Positions 1-9,851 of a stretch of 64,000 bases of DNA are shown piece by piece. Position numbers and translations under genes: made by a program. Position 1 is the first letter of the stretch. Every line of letters starts with the position of its first letter. The stretch lies in assembly GCF_013344685.1 (NCBI RefSeq), contig NZ_CP050137.1:2225001-2289000 (forward strand). Direction: 5' to 3'. This DNA is from Sphingomonas sp. CL5.1. Lineage in GTDB: Bacteria > Pseudomonadota > Alphaproteobacteria > Sphingomonadales > Sphingomonadaceae. The notes beneath the pieces were generated by a model. That model did no database searches. It saw nothing but the letters and a program-made list of their open reading frames with translations, and was not told where the DNA came from.

Positions 1-915
<915 letters not shown>

Positions 916-1030
916 GAGTCCCGCCATCAATGACAGCCCTGGGCTGAAATGATGACGTGGATGATCCAGTCGAAGCCAGAAAAGTGCGCGCATCGATTTT
1001 ATACCCTTTCCCAACGCTCACCTGCTTCAT

Positions 1031-1148
1031 TGCCTGGTGGCCATAGCGTCGGTGTCCCACCCGATCCCATCCCGAACTCGGACGTGAAACCCGACAGCGC
1101 CGATGGTACTATCGCCTAAGCGATGGAAGAGTAGGTCGTCGCCAGGCA
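1031..1148 (+). rRNA. 5S ribosomal RNA
   Basis: The ends TGCCTGG and CCAGGCA pair as the terminal helix. The interior carries the standard 5S core, with CCCGATCCCATCCCGAACTC at about 1059-1078 and GTAGGTCGTCGCCAGGC at the 3' end. Its length (about 118 nt) and position ~115 bases after 23S rRNA fit a normal bacterial rRNA operon. Confidence 0.96.
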
Positions 1149-1216
1149 TTGCAGCCGGTGAGCATGGGAAAACCCACAGAACCCATTCACAATCAAAGCC
1201 CCGCAAGGGCGCTACG

Positions 1217-1248
1217 ACGCCTCCGCTCGCACGGAGGCGTTTGCTTTT
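1217..1248 (+). terminator. Intrinsic terminator after 5S rRNA
   Basis: A perfect 9-bp stem (ACGCCTCCG at 1217-1225 with CGGAGGCGT at 1232-1240) with a 6-nt loop is followed by TTGCTTTT. It lies between 5S rRNA and tRNA-fMet. The tRNA is therefore either read through at reduced level or has its own promoter in the ~40 bases that follow. Confidence 0.75.
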
Positions 1249-1286
1249 GCGGGAACACGCGGCCATATACGCCGCACACATGGTGA

Positions 1287-1363
<77 letters not shown>

Positions 1364-1504
1364 TCAATGTGCCCCCCCACACACACAGACCGCACTCAGC
1401 GCAAAACGGATGTTTATAATCGCAGTTGAAGCTCCGGTATTCGCCACAGATCAATGTTGACGAATGTCAAAGTGAGCGCAGAGAAAATCTGCTGGCGATA
1501 GTTT

Positions 1505-2500
1505 TCACACGCCTTGAACAAGCCCCCTCACAATCGTGTTTGAGCCGCGAGAAACCAGATACATGACATTTGGATTGGCGTGGTCCCATGCCATATTGGT
1601 GGGTACGTTCACGAGGCTACCATCGGGATCATGATAAGCGATTAGCAATTTCATATCGGGCATCAGGACGGCAATCTTATTGGCGAACGGAAGGGTTATC
1701 CAGAGATTGCCTGTTCGATCAAAGATAATGCCGTCGCAATAACCGAGTTGCGCACGATCATCATTGTTGAGTTGGCGTATGGCTTCAATGGACTGATCGT
1801 CAATGGTTCTCCCAAGCTTGGGTCCATATGATTCCTTTTGCCCAAGCGATCCGTCCCCCCGTCGCCTGTAGCGGAAAATGCGCCCTTCGGCCGTCGAACA
1901 TACGTAGAGATACGTCTCGTCCTTATTCAGACAGGTACCGTTGGCGCCACGGATGTCTCTCGCAACGATTCTGACTTCGCCGGACGGGAGCACGGCGTAG
2001 ACGAAGCCATCGGCACGGACCTTGCCGATCAGAGCCACATCGTCCCATGTCGAATGAGAACAGTAGATCGTGCCGTCAGAGGCAACAATTGGATTGTTGG
2101 AGGCGACCAATGGCCGTCCTTCCACGGATGAAGCAAGAACGTCGATCTTTCCCGTTGAAAGGTCAACCCGCTGGAGAATGCCGGGCTTCCCCGACAGCAA
2201 GCCCATATTGGCGACGATCGCATTGCCGTTGCGATCCACGGCCACGCCGCAAGGAGCCACGGCGGTTCCGTATCTGACGACCTCTCCTTCAAGCTTCCTG
2301 ATTGAAACCGCGGCGTGGGCGTCGGAGAATATGATAGCGCCGCCCTGCCTCACAGCGATGCCTTCGGGATGATCCAATCCTTCGACGATTACGCTCAACC
2401 CGCTCAGGCTTGGTCTGACGTTCGCTTTGCCACCGCTTCGGAAAGCGGATGCAAAGACTGTGAAGCTCACTGCGGAGGCAAGGAGGTTGCGCCTGTCCAA
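1505..2500 (-). CDS. SMP-30/gluconolactonase-like secreted beta-propeller protein
   Basis: A 331-residue protein of the SMP-30/gluconolaconase/LRE type. Repeated blade-like segments are visible (DHPEGIAVRQGG, APCGVAVDRNGN, CDGIIFDRTGNLWITL). Members are lactonases or hydrolases of sugar lactones; the substrate cannot be read here. The chosen start is a TTG at 2500, six bases after AGGAGA (2507-2512); longer frames would run into hisF. The N-terminus LDRRNLLASAVSFTVFASAF looks like a twin-arginine export signal. The gene is unusually low in GC: two sampled 60-base blocks at 1561-1680 are 43-52%, against roughly 65-70% nearby. It sits between hisF and the rRNA operon, so it was probably acquired. 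It is 88 bases downstream of hisF in the same direction and could be co-transcribed. Confidence 0.8.
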   Translation of the reverse strand: MDRRNLLASAVSFTVFASAFRSGGKANVRPSLSGLSVIVEGLDHPEGIAVRQGGAIIFSDAHAAVSIRKLEGEVVRYGTAVAPCGVAVDRNGNAIVANMGLLSGKPGILQRVDLSTGKIDVLASSVEGRPLVASNNPIVASDGTIYCSHSTWDDVALIGKVRADGFVYAVLPSGEVRIVARDIRGANGTCLNKDETYLYVCSTAEGRIFRYRRRGDGSLGQKESYGPKLGRTIDDQSIEAIRQLNNDDRAQLGYCDGIIFDRTGNLWITLPFANKIAVLMPDMKLLIAYHDPDGSLVNVPTNMAWDHANPNVMYLVSRGSNTIVRGLVQGV

Positions 2501-2588
2501 CTTTGCTCTCCTGTATCGATGGCTCTTTGATGACTTTCCGGGCGCAACGCCGTCAATCGCAAAGTCGCCTCTGGAAACTCGTGGTTCA

Positions 2589-3347
2589 CTAACTCCGCAC
2601 CGCGACGCCCGCCGCCGCCAGCGCGGCGTGGGCTTCGGCAATCGTCGCTTCACCGAAGTGGAAGATCGAGGCGGCCAGCACGGCGGAGGCATGGCCTTCT
2701 GTCACGCCGGCGACCAGATCCGCGAGGGTGCCGACGCCACCGGAGGCCACCACGGGCACGCTCGCCCGGTCCGCGATCGCACGGATCAGGTCGAGGTCAT
2801 AGCCGTCGCGCGTGCCGTCCCGGTCCATCGAGGTGACGAGCAACTCGCCCGCGCCTAGTTCCGCGAGGCGTAGCGCGTGCGACACCGCGTCGATCCCGGT
2901 GGCGCGGCGACCGCCGTGCGTGAACACTTCCCAGCCGCCGCCGCTGCGTCGTGCATCGATGCTGGCGACACAGCACTGGCTGCCGAACCTTTCGGCGATG
3001 TCGGACACCACTTCGGGCCGCGCGACGGCGGCGGAATTGACCGCCACCTTGTCCGCCCCGGCGAGCAATAGCGCGCGCGCGTCTTCCGCCGTGCGTACGC
3101 CGCCGCCCACCGTCAGCGGCATGAAGCACACCGCCGCCGTGCGCCGCACCACGTCGAGGATCGTGTCGCGACCCTCATGACTGGCGGTGATGTCGAGGAA
3201 GCAGAGCTCGTCCGCCCCGGCGGCGTCATAGGCGCGGGCCTGCTCCACCGGGTCTCCGGCGTCGATCAGGTCGACGAAATTGACGCCCTTCACCACGCGG
3301 CCGTTCGCCACGTCGAGGCATGGGATCACGCGCGCCCGGACGGTCAT
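2589..3347 (-). CDS. hisF: Imidazole glycerol phosphate synthase, cyclase subunit HisF
   Basis: A 252-residue (beta/alpha)8 barrel. With HisH it converts PRFAR and glutamine-derived ammonia into imidazole glycerol phosphate and AICAR in histidine synthesis. The N-terminal motif [19 protein letters not shown] carries the catalytic Asp at residue 11; the second phosphate-binding half ends in [10 protein letters not shown]. Length is standard. The ATG at 3347 overlaps the stop of the upstream small membrane gene (ATGA), so the two are translationally coupled. The frame extends further upstream, but that extension lies within the neighbouring genes. Confidence 0.97.
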   Translation of the reverse strand: MTVRARVIPCLDVANGRVVKGVNFVDLIDAGDPVEQARAYDAAGADELCFLDITASHEGRDTILDVVRRTAAVCFMPLTVGGGVRTAEDARALLLAGADKVAVNSAAVARPEVVSDIAERFGSQCCVASIDARRSGGGWEVFTHGGRRATGIDAVSHALRLAELGAGELLVTSMDRDGTRDGYDLDLIRAIADRASVPVVASGGVGTLADLVAGVTEGHASAVLAASIFHFGEATIAEAHAALAAAGVAVRS

Positions 3348-3586
3348 GCGATGAAACTCCGGATGATGGCGGCGAGGGAGCCGATCACGATGAGCAGCAT
3401 CAATGCGATCTGGCCGGTGACGGACACCCAGTAAAGCAGCGGATGCTGGTCGCGGCGCACGATGATCGGGCGGACCGGGCCGGTCAGCGGGATTGGGATT
3501 GCGCCGTCCTTTATCTGATCGCGCACGATCGTCACGTAAAAAGCGGTGACGCCGAGGCCACACACCGCCGCGACGCCCGGATTCAT
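3344..3586 (-). CDS. Small two-helix membrane protein between hisA and hisF
   Basis: An 80-residue protein not recognised as any characterised family. Two hydrophobic segments are visible: residues ~3-20 ([18 protein letters not shown]) and ~52-78 ([20 protein letters not shown] onward). Between them lies a polar, proline-containing stretch. It overlaps hisA by four bases at its start and hisF by four at its end. Such tight coupling in a conserved operon argues that it is real. Its role in or beside histidine synthesis is unknown. Confidence 0.75.
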   Translation of the reverse strand: MNPGVAAVCGLGVTAFYVTIVRDQIKDGAIPIPLTGPVRPIIVRRDQHPLLYWVSVTGQIALMLLIVIGSLAAIIRSFIA

Positions 3587-4317
3587 GCCGCCTTCGCCAT
3601 CGCGAGCGCGGTGGTGAGGTCGAGCCTGCCGTCATAGAGCGCGCGGCCGGTGATGACGCCCTCCACCCCGTCGCGGGCGTGGAGCGCGAGGACGTGGATA
3701 TCGCCGATCCCCTTCACCCCGCCGCTGGCGATCACCGGGATCGCGACCGCGCGGGCGAGATCGACCGTTGCCTCGACATTGCAGCCCTTGAGTAGCCCGT
3801 CGCGGCCGACATCGGTGAACAGCAACGCCGCGACGCCGGCGTCCTCGAAGCGGCGCGCCATGTCGATGACGCTGACGTTGGACACCTCGGCCCAGCCCTT
3901 GGTCGCGACCATGCCGTCGCGCGCATCGACCGCCACGACGATTCCACCGGGGAAGGCGGCGGCCATGTCGCGGACGAATTGCGGATTCTCCAGCGCCGCC
4001 GTGCCGATCACCACGCGCGCCACGCCGATGTCGAACCATGCCTCCACCGCTTGCGGCGTGCGGATGCCGCCGCCGAGCTGGACATGGCCGGGGAAGCGGG
4101 TGACGATCGCGCGCACCGCCTCGCCGTTCACCGACTGGCCGGCGAACGCGCCGTCGAGATCGACGACATGGAGATGCTCGGCGCCCGCCTCGGAGAAGAT
4201 CATCGCCTGCGCGGCGGGATCGTCGCCATAGACGGTCGCGCGATCCATATCGCCCTCGGCCAGGCGCACGACCTGCCCCTGTTTCAGATCGATCGCGGGA
4301 AAAACGATAAGGCTCAT
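3583..4317 (-). CDS. hisA: ProFAR isomerase HisA
   Basis: A 244-residue (beta/alpha)8 barrel that isomerises ProFAR to PRFAR, the step before HisH/HisF. The N-terminus [19 protein letters not shown] has the catalytic Asp (AIDL), and the second half has FTDVGRDG with the partner Asp and the phosphate-binding VIASGGVKG. The ATG at 4317 overlaps the hisH stop (ATGA); an in-frame ATG nine bases upstream is less likely because of this coupling. Confidence 0.97.
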   Translation of the reverse strand: MSLIVFPAIDLKQGQVVRLAEGDMDRATVYGDDPAAQAMIFSEAGAEHLHVVDLDGAFAGQSVNGEAVRAIVTRFPGHVQLGGGIRTPQAVEAWFDIGVARVVIGTAALENPQFVRDMAAAFPGGIVVAVDARDGMVATKGWAEVSNVSVIDMARRFEDAGVAALLFTDVGRDGLLKGCNVEATVDLARAVAIPVIASGGVKGIGDIHVLALHARDGVEGVITGRALYDGRLDLTTALAMAKAA

Positions 4318-4919
4318 GGACGCCACACCAGGAATTTCTCGAGCAGCGCGAGGCCGTAGCGCTGGCTCTTTTCAGGATGGAATTGCACGCCGAGCAGATT
4401 GTCGCGGCCGATCGCGGCGGTGACCGGGCCGGCATGGTCGGTGCGGGCGAGGACATGCTCGCCCTCGAAGGCGTAGCTGTGCAGGAAATAAGCCTCGCCC
4501 GCCGCCAGCAGCGGATGCGGGGCGAGAGGGATCACGTCGTTCCAGCCCATATGGGGCACCTTCGCCATCGGGTCGGCCGGCGTGAGCAGGCGGACGCGGC
4601 CGGCGATCCAGCCGAGGCCGCGATGCGTGCCCATCTCCTCGCCGGAATCCGCCATGAGCTGCATGCCGACGCAGATGCCGAGGAACGGCGCACCCTCTTT
4701 CAGCACGCGCTCGGCCAGCACCTGCTCGAGACCGTCGATCTTGCGCAGGTTCGCCGCGCACGCTCCGAAAGCGCCGACGCCGGGCAGCACGATGCGCTCG
4801 GCGCGGGCGATGACATCCGGATCGGCGGTGACGGCGATATCGTCCGCGCCGGCCGCGCGCAGAGCATTCTCCACCGAGCGCAGGTTGCCCGATTCGATAT
4901 CGACCAGCGCGAGTGTCAT
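4314..4919 (-). CDS. hisH: Imidazole glycerol phosphate synthase, glutaminase subunit HisH
   Basis: A 201-residue class I glutamine amidotransferase that supplies ammonia to HisF. The nucleophile elbow FLGICVGMQ contains the catalytic Cys, and GVQFHPEKSQ near the C-terminus supplies His and Glu of the triad. The ATG at 4919 overlaps the end of the YciI gene by four bases. It forms the enzyme complex with HisF encoded two genes downstream. Confidence 0.97.
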   Translation of the reverse strand: MTLALVDIESGNLRSVENALRAAGADDIAVTADPDVIARAERIVLPGVGAFGACAANLRKIDGLEQVLAERVLKEGAPFLGICVGMQLMADSGEEMGTHRGLGWIAGRVRLLTPADPMAKVPHMGWNDVIPLAPHPLLAAGEAYFLHSYAFEGEHVLARTDHAGPVTAAIGRDNLLGVQFHPEKSQRYGLALLEKFLVWRP

Positions 4920-5233
4920 TTGGCGAGCCTCGCGAGCGCATCGACCGCGAAGCTGGCCTTGAACTCCACCACCTCCGCCTCCGCGACGCCGCCGGTGACG
5001 AAGGGATCGGTTTGCGCCAGCGCCTCGATGTCCTCGGCGATGCCGCGGCACAGGATCACCCCGCCGGTGCGCGGCTCGCGCCGGCCGGCGACGAGGAACA
5101 CGCCCTCGGCGAATCCGCGCTCAAGGAAGGCGACATGCGCCTTCATCAGCGCATCGACCTCGTCCAGCGGGCGGACATATTCCAGCAGGATCAGGCAGAG
5201 ATGCCCCTCGGCGCGGAACCCGCCCGCCGCCAT
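4916..5233 (-). CDS. YciI-like (YCII-related) protein inside the his operon
   Basis: A 105-residue protein with the compact ferredoxin-like YCII fold pattern. It has a central Asp/His region (VDALMKAHVAFLERGFAEG), then VFLVAGRREPRTGGVILCRG and TDPFVTGGVAEAEVVEF. YciI relatives are small putative enzymes or ligand-binding proteins, mostly without known substrate. Its TGATG overlap with hisB and four-base overlap with hisH place it firmly in the his transcript. A role in histidine synthesis is not established; a housekeeping enzyme riding in the operon is equally possible. Confidence 0.85.
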   Translation of the reverse strand: MAAGGFRAEGHLCLILLEYVRPLDEVDALMKAHVAFLERGFAEGVFLVAGRREPRTGGVILCRGIAEDIEALAQTDPFVTGGVAEAEVVEFKASFAVDALARLAK

Positions 5234-5820
5234 CACAAAGTCCCCTTGGTGGAGGGGATGGCGTCGGCCTTGCGCGGGTCGATCTCCACCGCCTGCCGCA
5301 GCGCGCGGGCGAGGCCCTTGAACGCACTCTCGGCGATGTGATGATTGTTCTCGCCGTATAGCGTTTCGATATGCAGCGTGATTCCAGCGGCTTGCGCGAA
5401 GGAGTGGAACCAGTGCTTGAACATCTCGGTATCCATCTCGCCCAGCCGCTTCTGGCTGAACTCGGTGTTCCACACCAGCCACGGGCGGCCGGAGATGTCG
5501 AGCGCGACGCGGGTCAGCGTCTCGTCCATCGGGGAGAGCGCGTCGCCGTAGCGGCGGATGCCGCGCTTGTCGCCGAGCGCCTTCGCCATCGCCTCGCCGA
5601 TCGCGATGCCGGTGTCCTCCACCGTATGATGCTGGTCGATATGCAGGTCGCCCCTGGTGCGGACGTGGAGGTCGATCAGCGAATGGCGGGCGAGCTGCTC
5701 CAGCATGTGATCGAAGAAGCCGATGCCGGTTTCCACCTCATACAGGCCGGTGCCGTCGAGATTGACGGTGACGGCGATGTCCGTCTCGCTGGTGGCGCGG
5801 GTGATCGTCGCGGTGCGCAT
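5233..5820 (-). CDS. hisB: Imidazoleglycerol-phosphate dehydratase HisB
   Basis: A 195-residue monofunctional dehydratase converting imidazole glycerol phosphate to imidazole acetol phosphate. Metal-binding signatures are present: [16 protein letters not shown] and [20 protein letters not shown] in the first half, [15 protein letters not shown] and [18 protein letters not shown] in the second. The ATG at 5820 follows GGAG by seven bases; another in-frame ATG lies four codons upstream. It is the first his gene seen, so the cluster promoter should be in the 85-base gap to the divergent sspB. Confidence 0.97.
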   Translation of the reverse strand: MRTATITRATSETDIAVTVNLDGTGLYEVETGIGFFDHMLEQLARHSLIDLHVRTRGDLHIDQHHTVEDTGIAIGEAMAKALGDKRGIRRYGDALSPMDETLTRVALDISGRPWLVWNTEFSQKRLGEMDTEMFKHWFHSFAQAAGITLHIETLYGENNHHIAESAFKGLARALRQAVEIDPRKADAIPSTKGTL

Positions 5821-5905
5821 GGCGCGCTCCATAGCGCGCGTGCGGCATTTGGGAAGGAAAGCTTTGCTTGACCACGCCCGCGACGCCGCTACCCATAGCC
5901 GCCAT

Positions 5906-6394
5906 ATGGATGATTCCGCGCCCGACAGCCTGATACCCTATGATGAGATCGTGCAGGAGGCCCTGCGCGCCGTGGTCGGCCGCGTGCTCGGCTCGGTCGC
6001 CGAGAATGGCGGCACGTTGCCGGGCGAGCACCATTTCTACATCACCTTCAAGACGCAGGCGCCCGGCGTCGACATCCCCAAGCGGCTGATCGAGCGCTTC
6101 CCGGACGAGATGACGATCGTCCTCCAGAACCGCTTCTGGGACCTGACGGTGGACGATCGCCGCTTTTCGGTGGGCCTGAGCTTCAACCAGGTGCCGTCGA
6201 AGCTGGTGATTCCCTATTCCGCGGTGACCGGCTTCCACGATCCGGCGGTGAATTTCGAACTGCGCTTCCAGGCGCAGGAAGGGCCGGAGGACGGCCCCGG
6301 CGGTCACGATCCGGCGGAGAACGACGGCCCGAACGCCACGCCGATCGAGGACGGATCGAACGTCGTCGCGGTGGATTTCAAGAGGAAGAAGTAG
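5906..6394 (+). CDS. sspB: SspB-type ClpXP adaptor
   Basis: A 162-residue protein of the alphaproteobacterial SspB family, which tethers ssrA-tagged and other substrates to the ClpXP protease in the cytoplasm. The folded substrate-binding domain covers residues ~10-125, with [35 protein letters not shown] and [20 protein letters not shown]. The tail is acidic and flexible and ends in [10 protein letters not shown], matching the short ClpX-docking peptide used by SspB proteins. It is transcribed away from hisB. The start is the first ATG of the conserved region. Confidence 0.93.
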   Translation: MDDSAPDSLIPYDEIVQEALRAVVGRVLGSVAENGGTLPGEHHFYITFKTQAPGVDIPKRLIERFPDEMTIVLQNRFWDLTVDDRRFSVGLSFNQVPSKLVIPYSAVTGFHDPAVNFELRFQAQEGPEDGPGGHDPAENDGPNATPIEDGSNVVAVDFKRKK

Positions 6395-6404
6395 GCCGGA
6401 ACGA

Positions 6405-6427
6405 GCCGTGCAAATCCGTTGCACGGC
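6405..6427 (+). terminator. Hairpin after sspB, no U-tract
   Basis: A perfect 9-bp stem (GCCGTGCAA with TTGCACGGC) with a 5-nt loop begins 10 bases after the sspB stop. It lacks a T run, so it may terminate weakly or only stabilise the mRNA end. A second, imperfect hairpin at about 6474-6504 lies just upstream of fumC; its function is unknown. Confidence 0.45.
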
Positions 6428-6526
6428 GTTCGCACAGCGACGCGAACGGCCGGCCGGCGCGGCTGAAGCCGCAGCCGACGTCGCGGGATTTACTCCCGTG
6501 ACGGCCGCTCGTTATGGTGGGGCGAC

Positions 6527-7918
6527 ATGACCCAGACCCGTACCGAAACCGACTCGATCGGCGCGATCGAAGTCCCCGCCGCCGCTTATTGGGGCGCGCA
6601 GACCCAGCGCAGCCTCGAAAACTTCCCCTTTGATGAGCGCGAGCGGATGCCGATCGCGATTTCCCACGCCCTCGCGCTGGTGAAGCGGGCGGCCGCGCGC
6701 GTGAACCGCGGCCATGGCCTGCCGGCGGAAAAGGCCGACGCGATCGAGCGCGCCGCCGCCGAGGTGGTCGCGGGCGAGCATGACAGCCAGTTCCCGCTGG
6801 TGATCTGGCAGACCGGCAGCGGCACGCAATCGAACATGAACGCCAATGAGGTGATCGCCGGCCGCGCCAACGAGATCCTCACCGGCCGGCGCGGCGGCAA
6901 GTCGCCGGTCCATCCCAACGACGACGTGAACCGCGGCCAATCGTCGAACGACAGCTTCCCGACCGCGCTGCACATCGCCGCGACGCTCGGCGTGCGCAAC
7001 CGGCTGCTTCCGGCGCTCGACCGGCTGTTCGATGCGCTGGACGGCAGGGCGAAGGCGTGGGCGGGCGTGGTCAAGATCGGCCGCACGCATCTTCAGGACG
7101 CGACCCCGCTGACGCTGGGGCAGGAATTCTCCGGCTATGCCAACCAACTCTACCGCTGCCGCCGCCGCATCGAGCCGGCGGTGGAGCACGGCACGATGCG
7201 GCTGGCGCAGGGCGGCACGGCGGTCGGCACCGGGCTGAACGCGCCGCCGGGATTTGCGGCGGACTTCTGCGCCGCCTTGCGCGACATCACCGGCGAGCCG
7301 TTCATTCCGGCGGAGAATTTCTTCGAGGCGCTCGGCTCGAACGATCCGCTCGTCCATCTCTCCGGCACGCTCAACACGCTGGCGGTGGCGCTGACCAAGA
7401 TCGCCAACGACATCCGCCTGCTCGGCTCCGGCCCGCGCTGCGGCATCGGCGAGCTAGACCTGCCGGCGAACGAGCCGGGCAGCTCGATCATGCCGGGCAA
7501 GGTCAATCCCACGCAATGCGAGATGCTGACGATGGTCGCGGCGCAGGTGATGGGCAATCACGTCGCGATCACCGTCGGCGGCGCGCAGGGGCATCTGGAG
7601 CTGAACGTGTTCAAGCCGGTGATCGGCGCGGCGGTGCTGCGCTCGATCGACCTGCTCGCGGTTGGGATGGATTCGTTCGCCGAGCGCTGCGTCGAGGGGC
7701 TGGAGGCGAACGGGCGTCGGATCGCCGACCTGCTCGATCGTTCGCTGATGCTGGTGACAGCGCTCGCGCCCGAGATCGGCTATGACAATGCCGCGAAGAT
7801 CGCCAAGCACGCCCACGCCGAAGGGTTGACGCTGCGCGAGGCGGGGATCGCGTTGGGCCTGGTCGATGCCGCGACCTTCGATCGCATGGTGCGGCCGGAG
7901 GCGATGCTGGGAACCTGA
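6527..7918 (+). CDS. fumC: Fumarate hydratase, class II
   Basis: A 463-residue enzyme interconverting fumarate and malate in the TCA cycle. The superfamily signature GSSIMPGKVNPTQ lies in the flexible catalytic loop, and TGSGTQSNMNANEV and GRTHLQDATPLTLGQEFSG are substrate-site motifs of class II, iron-independent fumarases. Length matches the family (460-467). The ATG at 6527 begins the conserved N-terminus. It stands as a single gene followed by a small membrane protein gene 47 bases downstream. Confidence 0.97.
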   Translation: MTQTRTETDSIGAIEVPAAAYWGAQTQRSLENFPFDERERMPIAISHALALVKRAAARVNRGHGLPAEKADAIERAAAEVVAGEHDSQFPLVIWQTGSGTQSNMNANEVIAGRANEILTGRRGGKSPVHPNDDVNRGQSSNDSFPTALHIAATLGVRNRLLPALDRLFDALDGRAKAWAGVVKIGRTHLQDATPLTLGQEFSGYANQLYRCRRRIEPAVEHGTMRLAQGGTAVGTGLNAPPGFAADFCAALRDITGEPFIPAENFFEALGSNDPLVHLSGTLNTLAVALTKIANDIRLLGSGPRCGIGELDLPANEPGSSIMPGKVNPTQCEMLTMVAAQVMGNHVAITVGGAQGHLELNVFKPVIGAAVLRSIDLLAVGMDSFAERCVEGLEANGRRIADLLDRSLMLVTALAPEIGYDNAAKIAKHAHAEGLTLREAGIALGLVDAATFDRMVRPEAMLGT

Positions 7919-7965
7919 CCGGCTGGCGCGCGGTTTAACGATCGGATCTTTCAAGGGGTTTCTGG

Positions 7966-8184
7966 ATGCTTCGTACCATTATCGGCGCCCTTGTCGGCAG
8001 CGAGCTTGAGCGGCGCGAGGGCGGCGGTGCGGTCAAGGGCGCGCTGCTCGGCGCGGTGCTGTCGCGCGCGGTGACGCGGATGGGGCCGCTCGGGCTGGCG
8101 CTAGGCGGGGCCTATGTCGCGAAGAAAGCCTATGACCGGCGCAAGGCGCGGCGGGTCGATGCCGGCGGAGCAAGCGCCGAATAA
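7966..8184 (+). CDS. Small glycine-rich membrane-associated protein
   Basis: A 72-residue protein I do not recognise. It has a Gly/Ala/Leu-rich stretch at residues ~20-51 (GGGAVKGALLGAVLSRAV and MGPLGLALGGAYVAKKA) that could form a helical hairpin in the membrane, and a basic C-terminus (DRRKARR). AAGGGG upstream of the ATG at 7966 is a reasonable ribosome site. Codon use matches neighbours. Related small proteins are common in sphingomonads, with no assigned role known to me. Confidence 0.65.
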   Translation: MLRTIIGALVGSELERREGGGAVKGALLGAVLSRAVTRMGPLGLALGGAYVAKKAYDRRKARRVDAGGASAE

Positions 8185-8276
8185 GGTTTCCCGCCATTCG
8201 CGCGATGGCCTGAAACGCGGGGCCGCGTCGGCCATCCCGGCTTGACGCGCGGCCCATGCCCGCGCCACTAGCGCGC

Positions 8277-8948
8277 ATGGCCGATCCCTCCCAGCCCGAC
8301 CCGCACGGCTTTAAGCGTCGTGGCGTGCTTTTCGTGCTGTCCTCGCCATCGGGCGCGGGCAAGTCGACCATCGCGCGCAAGCTGCTCGCCGCCGAGCCGG
8401 ACCTGTGCATGTCGGTCTCCGCCACCACGCGGCCGATGCGGCCCGGCGAGGTGGACGGCAAGGATTATCACTTCGTCACGCTCGATCGCTTCCGCGAGAT
8501 GGCGGCGGCGCACGAGTTCCTCGAATGGGCGCATGTGTTCGACGAGCGCTACGGCACGCCGAGGGCGCCGGTCGACGAGATGCTCGCGGCGGGCAAGGAC
8601 GTGCTGTTCGACATCGACTGGCAGGGCGCGCAGCAGCTCTACCAGATCGCGGGCGGCGATGTGGTGCGCGTGTTCATCCTGCCGCCGTCGATGGAGGAGT
8701 TGCACCAGCGGCTTCTCAAGCGCGCGACCGATTCGATCGCGATCATCGACCGCCGCATGGCCCGCGCGGCCAATGAGGTGAGCCACTGGGACGGTTACGA
8801 TTACGTCCTGGTCAACGACGATATCGAGCAATGTTTCGAGTGTGTCCGCACCATCCTGGCGGCGGAGCGGCTGAAACGCTCGCGGCAGACCGGGCTGATC
8901 GGCTTCATCCGCAAGCTGCGGCGGGCGAGCGAGGGCGCGGCGCCCTGA
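8277..8948 (+). CDS. gmk: Guanylate kinase
   Basis: A 223-residue enzyme that phosphorylates GMP to GDP with ATP, needed for GTP pools and (p)ppGpp metabolism. The P-loop SSPSGAGKST is at residues ~22-31. The GMP-binding region has SATTRPMRPGEVDGKDYHFV, and VLFDIDWQGAQQL and YDYVLVNDDIE complete the family pattern. The ATG at 8277 gives a short non-conserved N-terminal extension; an upstream in-frame ATG (8256) is less likely. It is convergent with a 54-residue membrane protein gene. Confidence 0.96.
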   Translation: MADPSQPDPHGFKRRGVLFVLSSPSGAGKSTIARKLLAAEPDLCMSVSATTRPMRPGEVDGKDYHFVTLDRFREMAAAHEFLEWAHVFDERYGTPRAPVDEMLAAGKDVLFDIDWQGAQQLYQIAGGDVVRVFILPPSMEELHQRLLKRATDSIAIIDRRMARAANEVSHWDGYDYVLVNDDIEQCFECVRTILAAERLKRSRQTGLIGFIRKLRRASEGAAP

Positions 8949-8964
8949 TCGCTGTGGGCGTGCG

Positions 8965-9129
8965 TCAGGGGCGGCGCAGGAAAAGCAGATAGATCGCGCC
9001 GAACGCGATGACGACGACGCAATTCACCGCCAGCCGCGCCCAGAAGCGATGGCGCAGGAAGGCGAAGTCCACGCCGATGATGACCGCCGCCATCATCGCC
9101 ACGGAGAGAATCGTCGGAAATCTGCCCAT
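8965..9129 (-). CDS. Small two-helix membrane protein
   Basis: A 54-residue frame, MGRFPTILSVAMM onward, with two hydrophobic segments (residues ~6-22 and ~33-51) separated by basic residues, ending FLRRP. GAAGGGAATTTC precedes the ATG and contains a usable ribosome site. The gene lies 33 bases downstream of the ATP12-type chaperone gene on the same strand, so it may be the last gene of that transcript. Function unknown. Confidence 0.55.
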   Translation of the reverse strand: MGRFPTILSVAMMAAVIIGVDFAFLRHRFWARLAVNCVVVIAFGAIYLLFLRRP

Positions 9130-9161
9130 CGCGAAATTCCCTTCGGAATCGATGATCCTCC

Positions 9162-9851
9162 CTAATCCCGCCGCAGCGCCGCAAGAAAGCGCGCCGCCGC
9201 ATCGAAGCTCGCATGCTTCGCCTCGCGCGCCTGCTTCGCGAGTTCGTCCTCGCCCCATTGTTCCGCCTGCCAGTCCTCGTCGACCTGAGCGGCCCGCCAC
9301 AGGGTTTCCGCATCGACCGTGCCCTCGGCCAGCGCCAGCGTGCCGACGATCGAGCCGGTGGCCGAAACGATCGCCTGCAATGCCGCGAGCGTGAAAGGAT
9401 CGCGCACCGCCACCGCTTCGGCGAGCCGCTCCAGCGTCGCCCGCGGCTGGGCGACGTGCATCACGCCGGCGGTCGTCTCGAGATGCACGTCGTAGCGCTG
9501 CCGCGCCCAGTCGAGCAAAGGATCCCACGCCGCGCGCTGGCGCTCGACCAGCGCGGCGGGCGCATCGGCGCGGTAGCAGGTGAGGTCGGTCTCGGCGTAG
9601 CGCGCGATATCGGCAGCATACGGGACGGGATCGGGCGTGATCCGGTCGATCGCGGCATTGGCGAGGCCGGTGAGCGGCATCGCGCGCGGATCGAGTGTCT
9701 CGCCCACCGCGCGCCATTCGTCAGCCACCGCCTCGGCCAGCGCGTCGGTGGGGAGGGCGAGCGGCGCGCGGCCCGGCGTGCGCACCGGGCGGCCGTCGAG
9801 CAGCACGCCGCGATCGGCATCCAGCGCCACCTTCTTCCAGAAGCGCTTCAT
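9162..9851 (-). CDS. ATP12-family F1-ATPase assembly chaperone
   Basis: A 229-residue protein of the ATP12 family, which in mitochondria and alphaproteobacteria shields the F1 alpha subunit before assembly. Family motifs include KKVALDADRGVLLDGRPVRTP at the N-terminus, ALPTDALAEAVADEW, MPLTGLANAAIDR, and the ETDLTCYRA and DPLLDWARQRYDV segments. Length is typical. The ATG overlaps the stop of the upstream 73-residue membrane protein (ATGA), so both are made from one message. The target is inferred from the family. Confidence 0.92.
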   Translation of the reverse strand: MKRFWKKVALDADRGVLLDGRPVRTPGRAPLALPTDALAEAVADEWRAVGETLDPRAMPLTGLANAAIDRITPDPVPYAADIARYAETDLTCYRADAPAALVERQRAAWDPLLDWARQRYDVHLETTAGVMHVAQPRATLERLAEAVAVRDPFTLAALQAIVSATGSIVGTLALAEGTVDAETLWRAAQVDEDWQAEQWGEDELAKQAREAKHASFDAAARFLAALRRD

